From Pseudomonas nabeulensis (GTDB lineage: Bacteria > Pseudomonadota > Gammaproteobacteria > Pseudomonadales > Pseudomonadaceae), in contig NZ_QUZT01000039.1 of the NCBI RefSeq assembly GCF_004682045.1, positions 1 through 64,000 on the forward strand: a stretch of DNA of 64,000 nucleotides, read 5' to 3'. The notes beneath the pieces were generated by a model. It was given only the letters and a program-made list of their open reading frames with translations. It ran no database searches and had not been told where the DNA came from. How positions within the stretch are numbered: the first letter of the stretch is position 1; the number at the start of each line of letters is the position of its first letter. A program made the position numbers and the translations under genes. This document shows positions 1-6,606 of this stretch, in pieces.

Positions 1-22
1 GGGCTTGTCCCCTCCCACATTT
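1..22. repeat. Partial REP element at window edge
   Basis: The first bases read as one arm of the REP repeat seen elsewhere in the window (a cttg core followed by CCCCTCCCACA). The partner arm, if any, lies outside the window. It sits directly downstream of the poxB stop codon, a usual intergenic position for REP sequences. Confidence 0.5.
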
Positions 23-27
23 TTAGA

Positions 28-1752
28 TCAGCGCAACCAATTGGTGCGCGCCAGTTCAATCACTTCATCGCCGCGTCCACTCATCACTGCTTTAAGCATA
101 TACAGGCTGAACCCCTTGGCCTGCTCCAGCTTGATCGTCGGCGGCATCACCAGTTCCTGACTCGCCGTCACCACATCCACCAACACCGGCCCATCATGCG
201 CCAGCGCGCGGCGCAGGGCGGGCTCCAGGTCTTCGGATTGCTCCACACGAATCCCCAAAATACCCATGGCATTGGACATGGCCGCAAAATCCGGGTTTTT
301 CAGTTCGGTGCCGGCGTCCAGATAACCTGCCGCCTTCATCTCCATGGCCACAAACCCCAGGGACGAGTTATCGAACACGATGACTTTCACCGGCAACTTC
401 AACTGCGCCAATGAGATGAAATCCCCCATCAGCATCGCGAAACCGCCATCGCCGGACATCGAGATCACCTGCCGCCCCGGAAACGCTGCCTGCGCGCCAA
501 TCGCCTGGGGCATGGCATTGGCCATCGAGCCGTGGTTGAACGAGCCAATCAGTCGACGCTTGCCATTCATCTTCAAATAGCGCGCCGCCCATACGGTCGG
601 CGAGCCCACATCAGCAGTGAAGATCGCATCCTCGTCCGCCAGTTCGCTGAGCAAACGCGCTACGTATTGCGGATGGATCGGCCGGTTGGCCTTGGACGGT
701 TGCGCCAGGTCATCCAGGCCTTGACGGGCTTTCTCGTAGTGCTTCAACGATGTCTCGAGGAAGCTGCGGTCGGTCTTGCGCGTCAGGCGTGGGAGCAGGG
801 CGCCGATGGTTTCACTCACGTCCGCTGCGATACCCAGGTCCAGCGTGGCGCGCCGTCCGAGTGCTTGCGGATTGAAGTCAACCTGGATGATTTTTGCATC
901 GGTGGGATAAAACTGGCGGTACGGAAAATCCGTACCCAGCATGATCAGCGTGTCGCAATCGAGCATGGCGTGGTAACCGGAGCTGAAACCGATCAGGCCG
1001 GTCATGCCGACGTCGAACGGGTTGTCCCACTCCACGTGCTCCTTGCCGCGCAAGGCGTGCACCACCGGTGCGCCCAAGGCATCGGCCAGGGCCACCACTT
1101 GATCATGGGCGCCCGCGCAGCCGCTGCCGCACAGCAGGGTGACTTTCTGGCTACTTTCGAGAATATCGGTGAGGCGTTGCAGGTCCTGCTCCGCCGGCAG
1201 CGTGCGTGGCACGTGAAGGGCGGGCCATGGCTTGAGCTTGTCCTCCACCTCCAGCAGCGAAACGTCCCCGGGAATCACCACCACCGCCACGCCGCGATTG
1301 AGGATCGCCGAGCGCATGGCGCGGTGCAGCACCTGGGGCATTTGCTCGGGGTTGGTCACCAACTCGACGAAGTGGCTGCATTCCTTGAACAGCTCCTGGG
1401 GATGGGTTTCCTGGAAGTAGTTCAGGCCGATTTCAGTGGACGGAATTTGCGCGGCAATCGCCAGCACCGGCACATGGTTGCGATGGCAGTCGAACAGGCC
1501 ATTGATCAAGTGCAGGTTGCCCGGCCCGCAACTACCGGCGCACACCGTCAATTCGCCAGTGGCGGCGGCTTCGGCACCGGCGGCGAACGCGGCGACTTCC
1601 TCGTGGCGCACGTGCATCCACTCGATGCTGTCCATGGTGCGCAGGGCGTCGGTGAGGCCGTTGAGGCTGTCGCCGGTCAGGCCCCAGATGCGCTTGATGC
1701 CCGCCTGTTCAAGGGTGGTCGCCAACTGTTGGGCCAGGTTGATTTTCGCCAT
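28..1752 (-). CDS. poxB: Pyruvate dehydrogenase (quinone), PoxB-like ThDP enzyme
   Basis: A thiamine-diphosphate and FAD enzyme expected to oxidise pyruvate to acetate and CO2, passing electrons to the ubiquinone pool at the membrane. The 574-aa product has the three-domain layout of the family: N-terminal pyrimidine-binding domain with the conserved Glu in RHEEVAAF, a central FAD-type domain, and a C-terminal domain with the ThDP motif GDGGF followed about 25 residues later by DNSSLGF. Length matches E. coli PoxB (572 aa). The open frame extends to a TTG at 1764, but the ATG at 1752 is preceded by GGAG at a 6-nt gap, so it is the better start. It lies 77 nt downstream of the Old Yellow Enzyme gene on the same strand. 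Other acetolactate-synthase-like enzymes are possible, but the similarity to PoxB is strong throughout. Confidence 0.9.
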   Translation of the reverse strand: MAKINLAQQLATTLEQAGIKRIWGLTGDSLNGLTDALRTMDSIEWMHVRHEEVAAFAAGAEAAATGELTVCAGSCGPGNLHLINGLFDCHRNHVPVLAIAAQIPSTEIGLNYFQETHPQELFKECSHFVELVTNPEQMPQVLHRAMRSAILNRGVAVVVIPGDVSLLEVEDKLKPWPALHVPRTLPAEQDLQRLTDILESSQKVTLLCGSGCAGAHDQVVALADALGAPVVHALRGKEHVEWDNPFDVGMTGLIGFSSGYHAMLDCDTLIMLGTDFPYRQFYPTDAKIIQVDFNPQALGRRATLDLGIAADVSETIGALLPRLTRKTDRSFLETSLKHYEKARQGLDDLAQPSKANRPIHPQYVARLLSELADEDAIFTADVGSPTVWAARYLKMNGKRRLIGSFNHGSMANAMPQAIGAQAAFPGRQVISMSGDGGFAMLMGDFISLAQLKLPVKVIVFDNSSLGFVAMEMKAAGYLDAGTELKNPDFAAMSNAMGILGIRVEQSEDLEPALRRALAHDGPVLVDVVTASQELVMPPTIKLEQAKGFSLYMLKAVMSGRGDEVIELARTNWLR

Positions 1753-1829
1753 GAAGAACTCCAATCGTCAGTGAGGTTAAAAACTGCTGATCAATAGGGG
1801 ACAGTTCGATCACGGCGAATGCTCCGCCC

Positions 1830-3062
1830 TTAATGTGAAGATTGCGTCATGGTTGCGCGGTATTGCCGGGTACGCCGCGCGATAAACCACTGGTCCCGCA
1901 CCAGTGCCACGCAAGGCGCGACCTTGGCCTTGGGCAAATGGCCGCGGCTGAGCCGGTGCATCTGGTAGCGCACCACTGCCAGGATGGCGAGCGACGCCAA
2001 GGGCTTGCGCTTCCAGTCAATCGGCTTGAGTTGCGGGTTGGGATCGCGGCCCTCGCGCCAGTGCTTGATCAGCTGCGGCTCCAGGGTCAGGGCCGTGGCG
2101 ATACCGGCCATGGCAATGCCGCTGTCCAATACCTGTTGCACGATGGGCAGGCGGCGGATGCCACCGGTGACCATCACCGGCATCTTGGCGATGGCGGCCA
2201 ATGAAGTCGCCATCTCCAGGAAGTACGCCTCGCGTGCCAGGGTGCGGCCGTCCCGTGCTTCGCCTTGCATGGCCGGCGCCTCGTAGCTGCCGCCGGACAG
2301 CTCCAACAGGTCAATAGGCAAGGGGTTAAGCATCTCGACTACGGCGCGGGCATCGGCCTCTGCAAAGCCGCCGCGCTGGAAGTCCGCCGAATTGAGTTTG
2401 ACCCCTACACAGAACGACGGGCTGACGCTGGCACGCACGGCGGCAATTACTTCCAGCAGCAGGCGAGCGCGGTTCTCCAGGGAGCCGCCCCAGCGGTCGG
2501 TGCGCTGGTTGCTCAGGGGCGACAGGAACTGGCTGATCAGATAGCCGTGGGCGCCGTGGATCTGCACCCCGGTAAACCCGGCTTTTTCGGCCAGGCGAGC
2601 GCTGGTGGCAAAACGTTGGATCACGTCCTGGATATCCTCCTCGGTCATGGCCTTGGGCTTGGCGAACATTTTCGAGAAGCCTCCCAGGTCGAGTGCAACG
2701 GCCGACGGTGCAATGGCTTGCTGGCGCAGATTGGCTGGGGTCTGGCGGCCTGGATGGCTGAGCTGCACCCAGAAATGCACGTGCTTGCCCCGCGCGACAT
2801 CGGCCCATTCGCGAAAGCTCTGCAATTGCTGCTCGTCTTCCAGGGCAACGCCGCCGGGGCCGGTCATGGCACGGCGGTCGATCATCACGTTGCCGGTGAT
2901 CAACAAGCCGGGCTCGCCTTCGGCCCAGGCCTTGTACAACTGCTTGAGTTCGCGAGACGGCGCCTGGTGCGCATCGGCCATATTCTCTTCCATCGCCGCC
3001 TTGGCGATGCGGTTGGAAAGGATCTGGCCATTGGGCAGTTGCAAGGCTTCAAAGGGTGACAT
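1830..3062 (-). CDS. Old Yellow Enzyme family NADH:flavin oxidoreductase
   Basis: A 410-aa FMN TIM-barrel oxidoreductase of the OYE/2,4-dienoyl-CoA reductase type that probably reduces activated alkenes with NAD(P)H. Visible signatures are the HGAHGYL substrate/FMN segment, the SNQRTDRWGGS motif after it, and the C-terminal VTGGIR phosphate-binding segment. The Cys-rich iron-sulfur motif and second flavin domain of dienoyl-CoA reductases are missing, so this is the short single-domain form. The frame opens at 3155, but the ATG at 3062 has AGGAG 8 nt upstream. The gene is transcribed away from a MerR-family regulator with a MerR-type promoter between them, so induction through that regulator by an electrophile or related stress is likely (inference). 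The natural substrate cannot be told from sequence. Confidence 0.85.
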   Translation of the reverse strand: MSPFEALQLPNGQILSNRIAKAAMEENMADAHQAPSRELKQLYKAWAEGEPGLLITGNVMIDRRAMTGPGGVALEDEQQLQSFREWADVARGKHVHFWVQLSHPGRQTPANLRQQAIAPSAVALDLGGFSKMFAKPKAMTEEDIQDVIQRFATSARLAEKAGFTGVQIHGAHGYLISQFLSPLSNQRTDRWGGSLENRARLLLEVIAAVRASVSPSFCVGVKLNSADFQRGGFAEADARAVVEMLNPLPIDLLELSGGSYEAPAMQGEARDGRTLAREAYFLEMATSLAAIAKMPVMVTGGIRRLPIVQQVLDSGIAMAGIATALTLEPQLIKHWREGRDPNPQLKPIDWKRKPLASLAILAVVRYQMHRLSRGHLPKAKVAPCVALVRDQWFIARRTRQYRATMTQSSH

Positions 3063-3090
3063 GGGTTGACTCCTGAGCGGGGGAGGCCTC

Positions 3091-3121
3091 AGGCTAAGCT
3101 TAAAGTTAACTTTAATGTCAA
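3091..3121 (-). promoter_or_regulatory. MerR-type promoter/operator of the OYE gene
   Basis: Reading the minus strand there is a -35 TTGACA (3121-3116), a 19-bp spacer and a -10-like TAGCCT (3096-3091). The spacer holds a perfect 16-bp palindrome, TTAAAGTTAACTTTAA (3100-3115). An over-long 19-bp spacer occupied by a dyad is the hallmark of promoters activated by MerR-family proteins through DNA distortion. Confidence 0.75.
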
Positions 3122-3133
3122 GCAGGCCTGGCG

Positions 3134-3538
3134 ATGAATATTGGTGAGTTAGCAAAACAGAGCGGATTGGCAGCGTCGCGTATTCGTTTTTATGAAGCCG
3201 AAGGCTTGATCAGCCAGGTGGGACGCCAGTCCAATGGCTATCGACGTTATGCACCCGAGGCATTACAGACCTTGCAGTTGATCCAGAGCGCGCAGCAGGC
3301 CGGCTTCACCTTGCAGGAACTCAAGGCGTTGATGCCCGCGCCGGGGGAGCACAAGCGCGAGGAACTGATTGAGGCGTTGGAGCGCAAGGTGCAGCAGATC
3401 GAAGAGATGCAAGCCCAGTTGGCCCACAGCAAGGCGCAATTGTTGGGCGTGATAGAGGCGGTGCGGGCGCAGCCGGAAGGAGTCCCCTGCAGCATGGGGC
3501 AAAAGCAGGTGCTCGCGTCGATCAAATTGAACGCATAA
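3134..3538 (+). CDS. MerR family transcriptional regulator
   Basis: A 134-aa DNA-binding protein with the N-terminal winged-helix of the MerR family (MNIGELAKQSGLAASRIRFY, then a typical EAEGLI and YRRYAPEAL segment) and a C-terminal coiled coil (roughly residues 75-115) for dimerisation. Only one Cys is visible near the C-terminus, so the paired Cys metal site of CueR/MerR types is absent and a redox or small-molecule signal is more likely. It is divergent from the OYE gene across 71 bp that contain a MerR-type operator, so it probably controls that gene and perhaps itself. It ends in a strong terminator hairpin. Confidence 0.88.
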   Translation: MNIGELAKQSGLAASRIRFYEAEGLISQVGRQSNGYRRYAPEALQTLQLIQSAQQAGFTLQELKALMPAPGEHKREELIEALERKVQQIEEMQAQLAHSKAQLLGVIEAVRAQPEGVPCSMGQKQVLASIKLNA

Positions 3539-3564
3539 AAAAACCCTGGCATGCCAGGGTTTTT
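3537..3564. terminator. Bidirectional rho-independent terminator
   Basis: A near-perfect hairpin AAACCCTGGCATGCCAGGGTTT flanked by A-run and T-run lies between the convergent MerR gene and the DUF934 gene. The symmetrical A/T flanks suit termination in both directions. Confidence 0.85.
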
Positions 3565-3577
3565 CGTAAGCGAGTGC

Positions 3578-4072
3578 TTAGCGACGGCGGAACAACGGCA
3601 ACGGTTCATCCGTTGCAGCCTGGTACGTCACCGAGAAATCCTTGAGGCTTTCCAGCGCTTCGTACGGGTCTTTGTCGGCGCGCAGGGCGAAGGCATCGAA
3701 CCCGCAGCGGCGCAGGTAGAACAACTGGTCGCGCAGCACATCGCCAATCGCCCGCAGCTCGCCTTTGTAACCGTAACGGTCACGCAGCAGGCGCGCATTG
3801 GAGTAGTTGCGACCGTCGGTGAACGCCGGGAAGTTCAGCGCGATGACCTGGAAGTGTTCCACGTCGGCACCGATCTCTTCGGCTTCCTCATCGGCGTCCA
3901 GCCACACACCCAGGCCGCCATCGCGGGCCTTGAGGGCGTGGCCGTGTTCGCGCCACAACGCCAACGGTACGATCAGGTCGTCGCAGTTGGAGATGCCGTC
4001 GAAGCTCGCGTCCTTGGGCAGCAGGTGCCAGGTTTCGTCGAGGACTTCGTTGTTCTTAATGATTCGCTGCAT
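3578..4072 (-). CDS. DUF934 family protein, sulfite-reduction associated
   Basis: A 164-aa protein starting MQRIIKNNEV, with the conserved family segments LPLALWREHG, GVWLDADEE and FPAFTDGRNYSNARLLRDRYG that identify DUF934. Its start overlaps the last 17 nt of cysI on the same strand, so the two are translationally coupled. Genes of this family regularly sit next to cysI/cysH and are thought to assist sulfite reduction or electron delivery, but a defined biochemical role is not established. The frame is open upstream to 4159, entirely inside cysI; the internal ATG at 4072 gives the protein the normal family N-terminus. Confidence 0.85.
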   Translation of the reverse strand: MQRIIKNNEVLDETWHLLPKDASFDGISNCDDLIVPLALWREHGHALKARDGGLGVWLDADEEAEEIGADVEHFQVIALNFPAFTDGRNYSNARLLRDRYGYKGELRAIGDVLRDQLFYLRRCGFDAFALRADKDPYEALESLKDFSVTYQAATDEPLPLFRRR

Positions 4073-5714
4073 AGACGCGCTCCTTGAACAGGTCAATGCC
4101 GATGCGCTGGTAGGTGTCGATGAAACGCTCATCTTCGGTGCGCTGTTCGATGTACACATCGATCAACTTGCCGATCACCTCGGGCATGGCTTCCTGGGCG
4201 AAGGACGGGCCAAGGATCTTGCCCAGGCTCGCATCGCGGCTGGCGCTGCCACCCAGGGACACTTGGTAGAATTCTTCGCCTTTCTTGTCCACGCCCAGGA
4301 TGCCGATGTGGCCAACGTGGTGGTGACCACAGGCGTTCATGCAGCCGGAGATGTTCAAGTCCAGCTCGCCGATGTCGAACAGGTAGTCCAGGTCGTCGAA
4401 ACGGCGCTGGATCGATTCGGCAATCGGGATCGACTTGGCATTGGCCAGGGAGCAGAAGTCGCCGCCTGGGCAGCAGATGATGTCGGTCAACAGGCCGATG
4501 TTCGGCGTGGCGAAACCGCCTTCACGCAGCTCGCCCCACAAGGTGAACAGTTGGCTTTGCTCAACGTCCGCCAGAATGATGTTCTGCTCGTGGGAGGTGC
4601 GCAGTTGGCCGAAGCTGTAGCGGTCGGCCAGATCGGCGACGGCGTCCAGTTGCTTGTCGGTGATATCGCCTGGGGCAACACCGGTTGGTTTGAGCGACAG
4701 GGTCACGGCAACGTAGCCGGGCTTCTTGTGCGCCAGGGTGTTGCGGCCACGCCAGCGGGCGAAACCTGGGTGTTCCAGGTCGAGGGCGGCGATCTCGGCG
4801 TCCTGATTGCTCAGGGCCTTGTACTCAGGGTCGACGAAGTGCTTGGCAACGCGATGCACTTCGGCGTCGGTCAGGGTGGTCTGGCCGCCGCGCAGGTGTT
4901 CCATCTCGGCGTCGACTTTCTGGGCAAATACCTCAGGGGTCAGCGCTTTGACCAGGATCTTGATCCGGGCCTTGTATTTGTTGTCACGACGGCCATAGCG
5001 GTTGTAGACCCGCAGGATAGCGTCGAGGTAGCTCAACAGGTCCTGCCACGGCAGGAACTCGTTGATGAAGGCACCGACCACCGGAGTCCGGCCGAGGCCG
5101 CCACCCACAAGGACGCGGAAGCCCAGCTCACCGGCTGCGTTGTACACCGGCTCCAGGCCGATATCGTGCACTTCGATGGCCGCACGGTCCGAGGTCGAGC
5201 CATTGATGGCGATCTTGAACTTGCGTGGCAGGTAGGCGAATTCCGGGTGGAAGGTGGTCCATTGACGGACGATTTCACACCAAGGGCGTGGGTCGATCAG
5301 TTCGTCGGCGGCAACCCCGGCGAATTGGTCGGTGGTCACGTTGCGCAGGCAGTTACCGCTGGTCTGAATGGCGTGCATCTGCACGGTGGCCAGTTCAGCC
5401 AGGATATCCGGCACATCTTCCAGGGCCGGCCAGTTGAACTGTACGTTCTGGCGGGTACTGATGTGGGCATAGCCTTTGTCGAAGTCACGGGCAATCTTGG
5501 CCATCATGCGCATCTGGCGCGAAGTCAGTTGGCCGTAAGGCACGGCTACCCGCAGCATCGGCGCAAAGCGCTGAACATAAAGGCCATTTTGCAGGCGCAG
5601 AGGGCGGAACTCTTCTTCGCTCAGTTCACCTGCTAGGTAGCGTCGGGTCTGATCACGGAACTGCTTGACGCGGTCCTCGATGATGCGCTGATCGTATTCG
5701 TCGTATACGTACAT
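4056..5714 (-). CDS. cysI: Nitrite/sulfite reductase hemoprotein (CysI-like)
   Basis: A 552-aa siroheme and [4Fe-4S] enzyme that reduces sulfite to sulfide in assimilatory sulfur metabolism. It has the duplicated ferredoxin-like plus siroheme-binding halves of the family. The cluster ligands are visible as CCPGGDFC (Cys-x5-Cys type) and SGCMNACGHH (Cys-x3-Cys). No flavoprotein subunit (CysJ) is next to it, so an external ferredoxin-type donor is likely, as is normal in pseudomonads. The start MYVYDEYDQ at 5714 is preceded by AGGA and matches the usual pseudomonad N-terminus; the upstream open frame to 5801 is not supported. A coupled DUF934 gene follows. Confidence 0.92.
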   Translation of the reverse strand: MYVYDEYDQRIIEDRVKQFRDQTRRYLAGELSEEEFRPLRLQNGLYVQRFAPMLRVAVPYGQLTSRQMRMMAKIARDFDKGYAHISTRQNVQFNWPALEDVPDILAELATVQMHAIQTSGNCLRNVTTDQFAGVAADELIDPRPWCEIVRQWTTFHPEFAYLPRKFKIAINGSTSDRAAIEVHDIGLEPVYNAAGELGFRVLVGGGLGRTPVVGAFINEFLPWQDLLSYLDAILRVYNRYGRRDNKYKARIKILVKALTPEVFAQKVDAEMEHLRGGQTTLTDAEVHRVAKHFVDPEYKALSNQDAEIAALDLEHPGFARWRGRNTLAHKKPGYVAVTLSLKPTGVAPGDITDKQLDAVADLADRYSFGQLRTSHEQNIILADVEQSQLFTLWGELREGGFATPNIGLLTDIICCPGGDFCSLANAKSIPIAESIQRRFDDLDYLFDIGELDLNISGCMNACGHHHVGHIGILGVDKKGEEFYQVSLGGSASRDASLGKILGPSFAQEAMPEVIGKLIDVYIEQRTEDERFIDTYQRIGIDLFKERVYAANH

Positions 5715-5947
5715 ATAGGTCCTGTTCTCGGCAAATCTGCGCGCACGGCCGCGCACTCCCAACGGAGCCGGCGCACGATACCAGTTTGCGTTTATGCGCA
5801 AAAGTGATGTTTGAGTATATGCAAATAACCAAAATGACTAATGAGACTGGTTCTCGCCATAACCACATTTGTCATATGGACAAGCATGGACTTAACTGAG
5901 GTCGAGTCTTAGTGCAATCACCTACAAAACCGACAAGAGGCGATGCG

Positions 5948-6061
5948 ATGAGCAATCCGACAAAAGCCCGTAAACCCGACAGTACCGTGGACGCCTGGGC
6001 CATTCTGTTCCTGATTATTCTGGTGGTGGGAACTGCTGTGTTCTGGGTGAGCCACCAATAG
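5948..6061 (+). CDS. Small single-pass membrane protein (37 aa)
   Basis: A 37-codon frame starting MSNPTKARKP, with a charged N-terminus of about 14 residues and a single hydrophobic helix (AILFLIILVVGTAVFW) ending in VSHQ. AGAGG lies 7 nt upstream of the ATG, which is a good ribosome-binding site; an ATG 5 nt earlier runs into a stop after two codons. It is divergent from cysI, across about 230 bp without other recognisable content. The N-in topology implied by the basic tail is an inference. No function can be assigned. Confidence 0.6.
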   Translation: MSNPTKARKPDSTVDAWAILFLIILVVGTAVFWVSHQ

Positions 6062-6086
6062 GACCGTCTGCTTGAGCCTCGATTGA

Positions 6087-6413
6087 ATGTCGCATTGCCA
6101 TTATGATGGCGGTCAGTATTCAAGGCTTGAACAATATGTGAAGGTTCTGATTACCGGCGTGTGGTTGCTGGGGGCGGCGTACGGGGCGATGGCTCATGCG
6201 ACGTCAGTGGTGTTTCCCAACCTTGGCATGTCGACGGAAACCTTCTGGGTCGGTTACGCGCAATTCATGCAGGCCGCGGCCAAGGACCTCGGCCTGGATT
6301 TGCGTGTGCGCTATTCCGAGCGCAGCTACGGCGTCGACTTTCGCAGGTTATCCGCCTTGGGCAAGCCTGGAACCTACTGTTATCCGTTCAGTTTGCAGTT
6401 ATTGATGCAGTAA
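6087..6413 (+). pseudogene. Truncated periplasmic binding protein remnant
   Basis: The 108-aa frame begins with a signal-peptide-like stretch (VLITGVWLLGAAYGAMAHA) followed by VVFPNLGMSTETFWVGYAQF and MQAAAKDLGLDLRV, which resembles the N-terminus of sugar-type ABC substrate-binding proteins (LacI/RbsB fold, usually 300-400 aa). Similarity stops after about residue 85 (YSER) and the frame closes soon afterwards, so roughly three quarters of the protein are missing. No good ribosome-binding site is visible at the ATG; a GTG at 6138 would start directly before the signal peptide. A decayed fragment is the best reading, although an expressed short exported peptide is not excluded. Confidence 0.6.
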
Positions 6414-6606
6414 CGGCTGCCTGCCTGGGCGCGAAAAGTACCCTAGACTCAATAGCACTACGAAATTGCGTGTTGAAACCGTAGTGTGATGTGGTGGCGT
6501 GATTGCTGGTGGTGCGAGGTGCTGGATGCGCCTGGCCGGTCGTACATCGTAGGTACAGGTTTAAAGGAGGCTCGCTTCATACCGACATCTACACAGGACT
6601 ACCACC

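Noticed and set aside
532..1797. 421-codon plus-strand frame opposite poxB
   Set aside because: Shadow frame of poxB with no ribosome-binding site and no recognisable family.
3807..5636. 609-codon plus-strand frame opposite cysI
   Set aside because: Shadow of cysI; low-complexity His/Val/Gln-rich translation with no domain.
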